The notes under the pieces were generated by a model, which had not been told where the DNA came from, ran no database searches, and worked only from the letters and a program-made list of their open reading frames with translations. Position numbers and translations under genes: made by a program. Positions 22,117-34,887 of a DNA stretch of 64,000 bases are shown piece after piece. This DNA is from Serinus canaria (lineage: Eukaryota > Chordata > Aves > Passeriformes > Fringillidae), in assembly GCF_022539315.1 (NCBI RefSeq), contig NC_066313.1:9861764-9925763 (forward strand), given 5' to 3'. The number at the start of each line of letters is the position of its first letter. Position 1 is the first letter of the stretch.

Positions 22117-25100
22117 AGTGAATTATCACAGATGTTGGCTGATCTGTCCACATCTGTGCTGCATTATTTGAAAGAAGAAGATAAGAACTGAAAAATAATT
22201 ACTTTTAGGAAATACTGCACCAGGGGAATTTAAGTTACTGTCACCAAAGAACTGGAGAACCTTTCCCTCTGTATTGCTGAAACTTTCAGGTAGCTGTTAA
22301 ATCCCAAAGCTCCACTCAAGTGATGTGCCTGGAAATTGTTGCTTTCCACCCAGAGGGAAAACTTCCACTCTGTTACTGTTCACCACCTTCCTTCAGTGCT
22401 GTCTGCAGGCCCCACCATGGTAGATGTGCAAACACATTATGAGAACAGCCACAGAAAACTACTTTAAGTGGACAAGGAAGACAAAGGATTGGACAAACAT
22501 GTGCCACATTTCCATTTTCATCAATTATTTCAGTGCCTGGTATGCTTTAGACGCACTGCACAGACAAGGCAGTGTCAGCCTATGAACATGGAATTCTAAA
22601 TTTGTCAGGAATTTCCAAGTGAAAGTCTTACAGAGAGTGCTGCTAAACAACCTGACATCTACTTTCAAAATCTTAAGTCTCAACAGAAGTGGTGGTAATA
22701 CCAGGTGTACCAAATTATTGTTTTAATTTTAAAACTTAACCCAGATAAAGTGATTTTATTGTTCAGTGTGAGTGTATCAGCCTGACCACTGGAAATAATG
22801 GTGCAAAAGAGATTTATTGTGAGAAATATTATTGTTATTAATTGGAGAGTTAAGAAATCTATATCCTTTGCAGACATAATAGTTGAGCAGTGTTATACAC
22901 ATTCTGATTGCATAATTACATAAAATGCTTGCACCCATACAGAATTCTGATTTGGCCTTACAATAACCTTTAGAATTCCATTAAAACCTTTCTTTACATG
23001 TTTCACTACAGAAACAACCTGCTTTTGACTTTTTTTTTTTTTTTTTGCCAATGCTATCAAAGCCTCAGTTTCATTTTGAGTTAAGACAACTTGTAGGTAA
23101 CAAAAATAATTTAAATTAAGTAGTGTGGATTATTAAGCATGGAAAAGAAAGGGAAATGAAAGCAACATAAAATATAGCATATCATGTAAAGGGGAAGTAA
23201 ACATAATGGCCATGTATGATGTGTTACAAAACAGCAACCAAGGGGGAAGGAACTCTTCAGAATTTACAGACAATCAGCAGCTCTTCCTTCAGTAGGGAAT
23301 ACTGGGGAAGCACAGGAAACTTTCTTTTTGGTCCCCTCAGTTTATAAAACACCCTCTTAGGAAAGCAGAGAGGATTCCTTATGTTGTGTGATCCTGAAGG
23401 GTAAGGATGGTAGTTGTTGAAACAGGTTCAGGTCTTTTTCCTTGACAGCAGCCCTGTGAAGTGTCTGTGCAGAATTGCCCGAACTGTATGGCTATCCCAT
23501 GCACTGGGAAGCTCTGGAAAGCAGCAAGCTTCTCCAACAGACTATTGTAATCCCTCTCTGCTGCTTAAGCTGACAGTAAACATCTCATTCACAACTTTTC
23601 TGGTCCCCCCCACTCCACCCTTGTTTTTGCTTGGGTTGTTGTTTTTGGGGATTTTTTTGTGATTAACTCCCAGGCTCGGTTACACTGTCAGAGAGAACCT
23701 GTTAATGAATTAAAACCACACAAATGTTGCCATGTGTTGACATCTGATAGCAATCACTCATAATTACTGCCACCAAATGCCTCCAGCCCTGACACCAGCA
23801 CACCCCACACAGCTGAGCTAGATCAGCTGAGCCCTGCAGCCACCAGAACCGCACTGAATTACACCCGCTCCAGATCTGGCCCTGCTTTTTGCAGTTTGGC
23901 CTGTGTGTCATGTTGCATCTTCTGGCAGACTGTAAGCACACTTGCAGAGCCACCTGCAAGGTCTCCTTTGGCAGGAGAGAAGTGATTTAAAGTTCCTGCA
24001 GTTTAAGGATCCCTCTGCAGTGTGCTGAAGGGCCAGTCCCTCAGAGCCATTCTCCCAAAGCTGTGCCCTCTCTATGCTGCCCACAGATGCATTCTAGCAC
24101 TGCACTAACCACTGCAAGCTTTAAAAGGCAGCCATGCAACCAAGGAACACTTCTGTCTCTAGTTTTATTGTATGGGGATTATTGTTTCAAATTACCAAGC
24201 TGAAAACAGACCTGCTGGAAGCCCCACCAGAAAGGGCTCATGACTTGGGATGAGCTGGCTGTGCTCATCAACCACAGAGACACAAACAACTCTGTAGAAT
24301 CCAAGGAAATGCAGAATCATGCCCAGGCTTTGTGTAAATCATGGGACACATTCAAGCTACCAGTCAGACTGTGTCTTGTCCCTTGAATGTCATGAAAGAG
24401 GGATTGTTTTATTTCCCTACAGTTTTTTGGCTGTACAAAAGTTTTACTCGAGTACTTCTATAGCCCAGATGACAGCAGCAGTCACCTCTCACTGATTGCA
24501 CAACAGGAATATATTTTCAGCCTGTTCTTATGTCTTCCCTTAAGTCTTTTCTTCTGGATAGGAAAAGTAATCATACTTCTTCCCTCTATGCCCAATTTAT
24601 TTGGCAGGAACATCACCACCAGGAAGAGTCAGAAGCAAAAGCTGCATCCATAGATCTGACAGACTGCTCCCCACCCCCTGTAGATGATTACTGGCATGGC
24701 TGTGGGTCACTGCCTATGCTGTCCCTTCACAGCAGGAAGATTTCTAAGTGCTATTTTCTGTTGAAAAGATAGTCCAATAATTCCATGTACAAGTGTCTGC
24801 CTGCAAACTCTCCTGCTCGACAGCACAACCACTTTAACCAGAGCTCACCAAGGCTGCAGGCTGCAAAACAGGGGAGATTATTCAAGGATTTGCAAGGTAT
24901 TTACTGCATTGTTTACCAGTTTTCCCCAGTTTTCAATTTCTGTGTATTATTTTACATTTTGTGGTTAAAAATATCATGCTTTAAAAAAGTCCTTTTTGAA
25001 AACTTAAAAGAAAAATTTAAGCATGCATGCACACAATATTCAGTGTGCCAATTTTTAAATTTTGTTCTACAAATAGTCCCACAAGAATAACACACCCAAA

Positions 25101-28100
25101 TGTTTGTGACCAAGAGGAAGTGCTCAAGATGAAAAATCCTTGGAGTATTTTTTTCCTGAAATGCTCTGACTTCAGTGATTCTTCCTGTTGCTTGTGCTCC
25201 CTCTTGTGTGATGGGCACTTTGGAATGAAGCCCCACTGACTACTGAAATCTACTGCATTATTTCAGCTCTTGGAGATAAAAGCTGCAGGAGGAACAAGTC
25301 TAAAATAGCATTTTGGGAGAGCAGGGAATAACTCTCTCTGAATACCTCATTTTCCAGGGAGCTCTGTCTAAGTAAATGATATTTCTTCAGATAGCTGGAA
25401 ATCAGTGTAGAAGGAGCAGGTGAACTCAAACCCTACCTAGCAGAAAAAAAACTAATGTTTACATGAATTATTTTAACTTCTATTATTTTATGCATACAAC
25501 AGGTAGAATTTGGGATGGAAAGAGTACAAACATCATTTATTATTCCCAGTTTTTACTCGTGAAGGTGTGTGGACAAAAAAGAACAGGCAACAAACATCCC
25601 ATTTAGAAGGACAGAGGAAACTGTAAAAAGTCAGACTTAGTAAATAGAAAGGGGAAAATAATAGGGAAATATATATCTGCAAATTTTTAGAGAATAAAAA
25701 TCGAATTTAAAGCTATAAAATATTTGGTGTTGTGATGCTAACAAACATTCTGGAATATTGCAGGAGGTTTCTTCAGATATGTACTGAACACACCTAATTT
25801 CCATAGGAAGTGAAGAGACACAACTAATCCCAGATTCTAATCCCAAAGATGCAGTTAGAAGTTACTCTGGGTAAGCAATGCACAAAGATTAGACCCTGTT
25901 CTTAGAAAACATGAATACTTCACTTGGCTTGAAGGAGTTTCCCTTGCCTGGTAGCTCTCAGGAACACAAAGTCCTAAGAAAACTCAGTATCCAAGTTCCA
26001 TTTCATTTGTGAAAGTAAATGGAAATTTACATTATTGATGAAAATCACTTCTTCATTGATGTACTAAATTAAAATCCAGTGGAGTAAAACTGATATTTTC
26101 CTTTCTGTGGCAATTTTTCACTATTCCTTATGAATTTGTAGTCTGAGCCTAGTCTGAACAAAGTCAGCTGAGCCCTACTGGCACAAGAGCCACTCTGAAC
26201 TAAATCTAATTTCTTTCTTGTTTTACTGGCAATTAATCAACAATTATTTTTATATAGATCCACAGGACACTGAGAGGACAGAGAGAAGCTAGACCAAAGG
26301 GACACCAAAAGACACTGCCTAAGTAATCTGTCTAATGAAATTGTCATTATCCCAGAAGGGAACAAAAGGAGTTTTTATCACTGAAAGTCCAAGATGCTTT
26401 TTGAGAAAAACATGAACTAATTCAAAACACCTGGATGGTAAGAGAGTTCCTAAATGTTCTGAGTTTAACTCTGGATCTAGGCCTGTACCCAAGGTAGCTC
26501 TGAGACATCCATTTGGACTTGGACTGGACCATCAATAAATTGGAAAGTTCTTCAGGGTCAGAACAACTTACTCTGACTTTAGAGCTGCAGGTGAATTGGA
26601 GTTCTTTTAGCATACAAAACTGTCAAATCCAAGAGATTTATTTGGCATCCATTTGAATTATACCTTATCTAAAATCAGAGGAGTGATCAGAACCTACCCA
26701 GTAAACACATAGGAAAGCTTCTCACAAACTAATTCCACAAATAGCTAAAGAAAGCAGTATTATTAGAGCATCATAAATGTCCAGGAAGGAGACAACACAA
26801 TTAAAAAGCTAAGAGAAAAGACCTGAATTATGCCTATCTCATTATCTCCTATACTTTGTTTGCTCTATTCCATTATGTTTTCTTTGCTGTTACCTCTGCT
26901 GGCCTTCCCAAGGTCTATTAATGTGTTAGCACCTTGCACAACCTTGCTGTGCCTTCTTTTATGATCCACCTTTCAAATATATTACCATCTGCCTGAGTTA
27001 ATTTCCCCTTCATCATGAGGACATTTCTAAATATGTTCAATTCCCTGAATTTCTGCCCTAAACTTAATCTTCTTTTGTTCCTGGAGAAACAGGTGACATC
27101 TCTACCTTCCTGAACATCTGGAAGTACCTAGCACTACATGAATATGCCATAAACAGGGGAGTGAATCATCACAGCAGCCTTCATGATGTTAAGGTGCTCT
27201 TCTTCCTGTTCCACTCTTTACTCACTGTGTTGACACAACAGATTAAAACCAGATTGACATGAATTCTGACTGCACATAAATGGTTGTCTTTCCTTTGTCC
27301 CCTCTTCATAACCCCTGCAGGCTGTAGTCTCCTGCTTGTTTCTATATTAACTACTAGGACCCTGTTTTGACCTTTTTTTCCAGAGATGATAAAAAAGAAG
27401 AAAGTAATGTAAGTTAAATCTTATTTAAAATATAAGCAAGAGGAAGAGGAAGCCAAACTCCCTGGTGGTGCATGAAAAGATAAATCCGTCTAACTACGCA
27501 CCAGAACCAACTCCGCGTGCAATAACCTCATGGAATAAAACCTGACCCAGATCTTTGAAGAAAGCTGAATGGGAGTTTACAAGGACTCATTTTTCATGCA
27601 TCCAGGGAAGAGTGCTCGTGGAGAAAACAAGAGGCCAGTTCAAGCAGCCTTAAACAGAGAGGAGGAGCCCTGTGCAGGTAAGTCAGGGGTTAAAGCTGCC
27701 TCAGATAGCCAGAGGCTCCACAGCTGCTTTAGTGTCTAATTGTCAGCATCTTCTCTCACATCCACATTTAATGAGGAGAGCAGGGAGAATGCACCTTTTT
27801 CCTCTGGGAAAAAAAAGCATGCACATCTTGAGCTTGTGTGTGTGTACACCCCCATGAACACCCACAGCTGCATGCAGGAGGTGGCCTTGTGTGTAAAGCA
27901 GACAGACAGTCCCACCCTCTTAATGGATCTATGCCTGACTGGTGTTTCTGCATTGGTTTCTTTCATTTTTACAACCAGGATAATATTTGGCAGCCAGCAC
28001 ACCTCAAAAGACTGTTATGTTGACAGTTGCTCTCTGCATGGAAATATGAAAGTCTTTCCCTAGGATGTGAAAGACTAGCTACACTTGTCAGTAAATGGAG

Positions 28101-29087
28101 TGGATTAGATTTAAATTTAAAAAAAAAATTATTTGTTTTACTGAAAATTGTTCCCCAAAGCATTTTTAAACACCTCTGCCTGGGATATTTGCATCCTCAG
28201 TTTACTTTATTGAGGTACAATATGTTTTCTGGTACATACTCATGAGAAAGCAGCTAAACAAAATACATTAGAAGCAATATAACACCACCAATGACCTCAG
28301 TCTTGGGAAAAGAACAAAGGAAATTCCCTTTGCAGCTGCAAAGTACATTTAAGAAAGTGGCAGGGCCATGTAAAGGTCCTACTACACATTCCTCAGGTGC
28401 CCTCTGTAGATTTACTCATTGCAGCTATTTTTCTCTGTGCCCTCTGAAATCCTTCGCACAGCACTTGTGAAAGGAGGTAAGAAAATGCACCCTTTTTTAA
28501 AAACTGATCCCAGAGTAGGTCCATTTCCTCCCTGATTTTAGATGTAAGCCACTACTGGAGTAGAGTTTGCACTTCAAGATCAGCAGAGGGAAAATAAAAA
28601 GCTCACGAAAGGATAGAGTGAGAAAATACCCTCAGAAACAGGAAAGACTAATATAAACATTTGTTAGAATTTTGCAACTGGGGCCAAAATTGACCTGAGA
28701 GAATACTTATAAACTGCCTCTGAACTGTTGTACCACAGTTCACTTGATTTAGAAAAGAAATTGAATCCCAGATGACACGAAACCTGCTATGGATGTTTGT
28801 GTCTTGGAAAAGTTTTTCCTGCAGGGCTTGAATCAATGTTGCTGATTCCCTTCCTCCCATACATCCAACTGCCATAGCAAGCCACATGCAGCAGCTTTCC
28901 CTCCCACCCAAGAAAGCACTCTCAATAAAAACTGCAGTTGAGATTTACTCTCTGCAGGAAGGACCCCTTCACCTTCAGGAAAGCAAGGTTTGCTGCTCTT
29001 TCTTTTAGGAAAACCAAGGCTTTCATCTTAGCTGGAAAATGAAGGGAAAGCTTGGAAAGTGTACTTAATATGCAAGAAATTACAGAT
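22117..29087. other. Unique non-coding DNA
   Basis: Nearly 7 kb without a recognisable transposon, RNA gene or exon. It contains a 17-T run (23030-23046), a short CpG cluster at 27487-27517, and a G+C-richer patch at 23750-24100. ORFs up to 107 codons at 27740-28063 and their opposite-strand shadows have no recognisable domain. Confidence 0.5.
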
Positions 29088-29262
29088 GGAAAATGCTTAT
29101 TAGATCATTTAGCTCACTCATTTTCCAGGGCAGGATATTCTCCACGGTAATGTAACAGTGAATTCATTGAAGTTACCCACTTAGTCTCACTAGCCAGAGC
29201 TTATCATTCCAGGGACTGCTGCACTGTCAGGAAAAATTGTTCCCTCAGTCATCTTTATCAAG
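29088..29262 (-). mobile_element. Very old CR1-like LINE relic, minus strand
   Basis: Words in the right order and spacing for an ancient CR1/L3-type 3' end are visible on the plus strand: GATGGAAAATGCTTATTAGA, CCAGGGCAGGATATTCTCC, CATTCCAGGGACTGCTGCAC and CTGTCAGGAAAAATTGTTCC. The match is heavily diverged. I recognise it from the family's general consensus, not from an alignment, so the borders are approximate. Confidence 0.5.
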
Positions 29263-29321
29263 TGCTATCCAGAACAGACACAGATAAGGGTTGAACCACT
29301 GTGGCACTACACAACAGTGCT

Positions 29322-29335
29322 AAAAAAAAAAAAAA
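29322..29335. repeat. 14-A homopolymer
   Basis: An uninterrupted run of A. CR1 elements do not use poly-A tails, so it is probably unrelated to the relic to its left. Confidence 0.95.
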
Positions 29336-32300
29336 CCAAGGAAGATGTTTTTGCTTTTTGAATTGAGCTCTTAATATGACATAAAAACCTCCCCAGACCA
29401 TCCAAAGGCAGGTACAAGATGTCTGGGTTAATGCACAGCCTGTTGTAGTCAGTGTTCAAGTTGGATAATCTGCAATTTAGCTCAAACTGTAAAATGAGAA
29501 GGAAGGAAAAATGAACAAAAGAAGGATTAAGGAAATAATTTCTGCTGTTCACTTTCAAGGTCTCTTTTGTGGCCCGTGGGAGGAGCTTCCCATAAACCTC
29601 TTGATTGCTTCATTAAAATTCTCCCTTACAACTCTCTCTGAAAACAGCATGGCCACTGACAAAACTGCCTATCATAATGATAAATATTATGCTGTTTCCC
29701 CCCTTCATTTCCTCTTTAATTACTTCCTTTATTTATTGTGACTGCTCTTTTTCAACCCTACTAAGGCCACCCTTTGATTCTGTTTTTGTGCAAATCCCTA
29801 AAAAGTAATGTTCTGGTTACTGACTAGAGTGTCTAAAATGCACAGTGGTGCAATATTACTCTCTAATAGTATATAATTCTCCCCCCCAAAACATTACTAA
29901 TTTTTCAGTTTTCCCCAGCATGATGAAGAAACCACAAGCACTGTGGAATTTAAATGCTTTTAACCTTTGCATCACAAGAATGGACTTTCAGTTGTGTACC
30001 AAGCAAAATGTAGCTTTTCTAGGATTAGATCTCCATCCTCATCAGGACCTGATCTCACATTTCCATCAAGTTTCAAAGGTTACTATCAAGCCTTCAAATT
30101 GAGCTGGCTACCTAAGTCCACTCTATTAAAAGCATTTTTTCCACAAATAATGAATTTTTCCTTATACATGTAAGTTAAGTGTTAAAATAAATTTATCCCC
30201 TTATGTAGTTGCACTACTACACAGAAAAATACCCAGTCAACCAAAAAAATAGGTGGATCTCAGAATTTCAATAACTTTCCTTGTAGAAGTCCTGCAAGCA
30301 AAAACTGACATTAAATATGATTAGAGTGGCCATGTTGTTACTGAAAATTTAGTTTTCAAATAGTTTAGGTCGATGCTGAAGAATTTTCAGGCAGTGAAGA
30401 AAATGTGATTTTAGCCCCCAGAAAGCAGCCTTTAGTTTGCTGCAGGGAAGGCACAGCTGGGGCCAGCACAGGCAGATGTTTCTTTCCAGAAAGAGCACGG
30501 GGTTTAGTGATACATGCAGCAATTTGAGTCTGGAGAGGACTCTTTGCCCTCCCCTAACAAGACAAAAAGAGTTTTCCTCCTAAATGCAAAAAAAGTTGGA
30601 TATTTCTCAGGGAAAACAGTGCTTGGAACACTATGTTTCATGACTGCATACAGATGTAATCTCACAGTAAATTTACAATAGGAACTCTGCTATGAATTTT
30701 GTGGCTTATCTCTAACTTACAGTATTAATTGCTTTTCTTGCTTCTGGTTGCATATTGTTATGAGATTTAAGTTAATCCATGTTTTTGGTTTTTTTTTCCA
30801 CCTAAACGGAATGGACTTAATTAATTTTGTAGATCAGATAGAACAAGTGAGTTACATAAGGGGAGAAACCTGTACAACATCAATCTCAATAAAAGAAACA
30901 AACACAAACGAGAAGCATCTCATCCCTTTGCTGATAAATTCTCCTCTCAGCTTCTAATCTTCAGTTAGAACCTGAACAATATAAAAAAAGTTTTAATGTT
31001 TCCCAAGGCTCAAAGTAGAGTATCACATGGCACTATGGTACAACTGATCCATCTTGACCTCTCCTTTCACAGCCACACGTGAAGATGCATTCTAACAAAC
31101 CTCCAGTAAATACCCATGTTTATACTGCATGCTTTCAGAAGGAAGTGGCAGAGATGATAAAATCAGATTAAAACTGATATTTCAATTAAAATTCAAGACT
31201 ATATGTGATCAAATTCTTGAATCTTTCAGCTTTTATCTTGCAGAAACAGATTATAGCACTGATAAATTATTCTTTTAATCAAATACCATTTTGTGTACAT
31301 TAAATCTGAAACACGATCACTCTACCTTTTGCAAGAGAAGAACAAGAGAAGAGCAAGTTGTATAGTATCAGTATGAATGCAAAGTAACTAATGACTATCA
31401 AGCAACTAGATATGTATGCCTCCTGATAATAGGAATTTTATATGGTTCTCCTTTTGGGGTTCATTCTCAAAGTGAAATGTTAGGCATCAATTCCGTTGCC
31501 TGGGAAATCCCTGGTCCTTGTCATGGCCTCAGGTGTGCAGCTCCCCCACACAATATGCCCTACATCTCTGCTCCACTTAAAAACAAAGACCAGAAATAGC
31601 AAATCATTCAAACAGAAACAAATAAACTGTGAGTGCAGGCATTTCCCACCACTCTCAGGGAAAGCCCAAAACATTCAGCATGACCCTGTGCTTCTTCCTC
31701 AGCCTCTTAGAGGCCTTTGGTGGCCACATACACTGCCTGCAGGCATTGAGCAGATGTTCAGCAGACCCAGAAGCTTCATCTCTCCTCCTGCAGTAATCCT
31801 GAAGGAATATTATGAGCTCCCCCTTGCTCAAGAAAAGAGTGACATGAAAAGCATCCATAGGGAAGCGGGGGCAGGAAGGGCTACAAGCATCAGATTACTC
31901 ACTCCACAGAACAGAAAGCACATGAACATCAGGGAAACAGAAGTGGAGTGCAATAACCCACTGTCAAAATGTCAGAGGAGTAAGTGGGGCTCAGATGATT
32001 TTGTATCAGTTTATGTAGGCACCTTGGTGACCTAGAAATACCCAGAAAGCACAAGGGGAATGGGAGTGCTGTAAATGCTGCAAATCTGCACATAGTCTCA
32101 AGATATACTCACAGTAACTTTTACAGAGAGAGAAGCTCTCTAAGATAATTGCAGGCACCCCATTGCCTGCTTGCTTCTTGCTCTGTGTTAGAGATAAAAA
32201 AGAATTTCAGAGCAGTGCAAGTGCTCATATGAACTATTGCAAATAACTTCTTAAAAGTCCTACTCCCACACTTAGAGTCAAAGAGAACTGAGTTTTATCC

Positions 32301-34621
32301 ACTGAAACATGATTTCTACAGTGATTGACTAAAGGTTACTCCATTTTTTCTAAGTATATCTGCATTCCTTAAGAAAAGTAGCACATGAACTCATTCCCTT
32401 ACATCAGGACCATAGCTAGGCTGCTGTCATCTCCATTTACAGGCTTGTCATGGATTCAGGAAAGCATGTAAATGAAACATTTTAAATATACAACAGGCTC
32501 TGTTTTAGTTTCGCCTATGCATGTTAAGCTTGCAATCACACCAGTGCCATAGGAAAGACCGTGTGAGAAAATCACAGAAGAGACCAAATGCAGCTGGATT
32601 GGAGATTAAAAAAAGAGCTTACAGGCTTTAATAAAAGGCCGTTCTTGAAAGCATGTATGCTCTCTTGTCTTTGCAACTTCAAGGTAGAAGCCCTGCTTGA
32701 AACAAATCCCTAGTAAGATTTCTTACACAATTAGAAAAAAGAGACAAGCTGGATGTTTTCAGCTTAGATTGAAATTCTACTTTTTCCTCAGTGTTTTGCT
32801 CCTAGTAACATGCATGCATGCTTTTAGGTTTGCTCAGAGAGCATTGATTTTGGAAGTATTCGTAGAACCAGGTGCTTACCATGTCCATTTTTAAATCACT
32901 TCCAAGCACTTTCTGGCATGTAACAGGCAATTATTACAGCCCAGAATTGCTCCAATTTGAAAAAAAAAAAAAAAAACAAGATGAAGACCAAAAAATGAAC
33001 AGGTATTTTGTGCAATGGCATGAATAGCTTTTCCACCAACTCTGCCAGTGTTTTACCATGAAAACAGGGCAAGTGGAACACACATCAGTCCTTCTGCCAA
33101 AGTCATGCCTAACAGAGAGGGCTGCCTTGAAAAGAGACACTTGACAGATTATTCCTCATCTCCTGCCAGGAGATGCCTCTTGAAGACCTAAATAACATCT
33201 ACATGATGAGAAAGAAGGAATAGGTCTGCTTTCCAGTTCTTTAGACCCAAAAATCACTGGTCCTCTACAGCATCACTTTAACATCACTCACCATAGCTGG
33301 CTGGTCTCATGTGAAGTCAGTTCTGTGAGACCTGTTTAATTTTTTTATCCCTCTCAGCAGCAGAACATTAATGGGTGGCAGGTTTTGGGGAGCAGAATTC
33401 TGTTGGCACACATTAAGGATGACAAGGGGCAGGATGCTGTAATTGTCCCAGCACAATGCATTTCATAAATTCCACCCATTAAGCATTGCATTATGGTGTG
33501 GCTCCATTGGAGACACAGCCTGGTTGTTCTGTAGTCAGGGTTTGCAAGCTCATAGGGGTATAAAGATATATAAATTTTATTAGAAAAAATAGATTTTATG
33601 TAGGACCATGACACCACTTTATAAGCTGTGCTATTTAGACCTGAAGTGATAAAATACATCAATGTCATGTGTTGCATTTCCTTTGTGTAGCAATTCTTTG
33701 GCTCTCTCCCTGTTATATCCTTATTCTCTAATCTGTACAAATCCTATTGAATTCTACCAATGTCATTTGGATTGCTTGATCTTAAATTCATTTTATTACA
33801 CAAGCAAATTTATATTCTGCTTTTCATCCCATTTTATGAGTCACTTGTAAGAAATTATTGTGGACCTAAAACTAACCCTTGCAGTTCAGCCATTAGTGTT
33901 TTCTCTTATTTAAGGATGTTTCATTAATTTTTACCAAGGACCTTGTCTTTGTTTCCTTTTTTAAACTTTAATCATAAAATGGCTTCCCTGCATCTTCCTA
34001 TTAAGTACTACTAAGGATTCATTGGGAAAACAAAAATATTTTCAGCTGCAAACTCTGAAATACAATGGAAATTGAAAATAGCTTTTTCTTGTGTTGGAAT
34101 ACTGACAGTCTCAACTTTTACAACTTTTCCATCCCAAATAATTTGAAGTGCATCAAGAATACTATAGGCAGATGTTGCAAAGCTTACAGCTAATGCAAAA
34201 TTACTTATCAAGGTTAAAAAGAAAATCAGCCATCTTCAAAAAAATATCTTAATTTAAGAAGAATTCATTTGAAACAGCATGGATTTCATACAGTTTTATT
34301 ATTACACCTCCCCTATGCAGACTTGAAGCTTTATTATCAGCTCCCTCTTTTTGCACTTAGTAGCAAATGAACATTTCTAACTTTAGTATTTTAGAAGATG
34401 ACACAGAGCTCTCACATAAATTTTTTACTGACGCTTGGCGAACCTTTCTTTGCTGGCCACAAAAATCCCTCAAACTTAGGCATTTTCATGTGTTGCACTG
34501 ACGACAATGAAAGCGGTATTTGAACACACATGAGGACAATAGGAGGTTGGAAAACTGGACCAGTTCCCATGCTGGGTTCTAGAACAGAGGGAAAGTCATC
34601 AGAGATGGAAAGAGTATGCAT
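29336..34621. other. Unique non-coding DNA
   Basis: Contains a 17-A run at 32960-32976. It also contains the window's longest ORF (31496-32035, 179 codons), whose translation has no recognisable domain and biased, non-protein-like composition. I recognise no transposon or RNA gene. Confidence 0.5.
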
Positions 34622-34887
34622 TGACAGGACGAAGGGGAATTGATTCAAACTGAGAGTAGGATTAGACTGGATATAGGAAGAAATTCTGCACTTTAAGGAT
34701 GGTGGGCCACTGGTACAAGTTGCCCAGAAAAGCTGGGGATGTCCCATCCCTGGAAGTGTTAAAGGCCAGGTTGGATGGGGCTTTGAGCAACCTGGGACAA
34801 TGGAAGGTGTCCATGTCCAAGGCAGGGGGTTGGAACAAGATGATCTTTAAGGTTCTTTCCAACCAAAACCATTCTACGACTCTATGA
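34622..34887 (+). mobile_element. CR1 LINE 3' end, plus strand
   Basis: A 5'-truncated CR1 copy. It runs from GACAGGACGAAGGGGAATTG through GGGCCACTGGTACAAGTTGC and AGGCCAGGTTGGATGGGGC to the classic tail TTCCAACCAAAACCATTC with octamer-like ends (ATTCTACGACTCTATGA). In sense orientation the frame from 34699 still shows the degraded C-terminal end of the CR1 ORF2 reverse transcriptase (His-Trp-Tyr-Lys-Leu-Pro-Arg, then Pro-Ser-Leu). It is a dead copy with no promoter or upstream ORF2 domains. Divergence is moderate, so it is younger than the relics at 19.8 and 29.1 kb. Confidence 0.96.

Noticed and set aside
31496..32035. Longest ORF in the window, 179 codons on the plus strand
   Set aside because: No recognisable domain, no splice or promoter context, and a length near what chance gives in 128 kb of strand. 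An opposite-strand ORF overlaps it.
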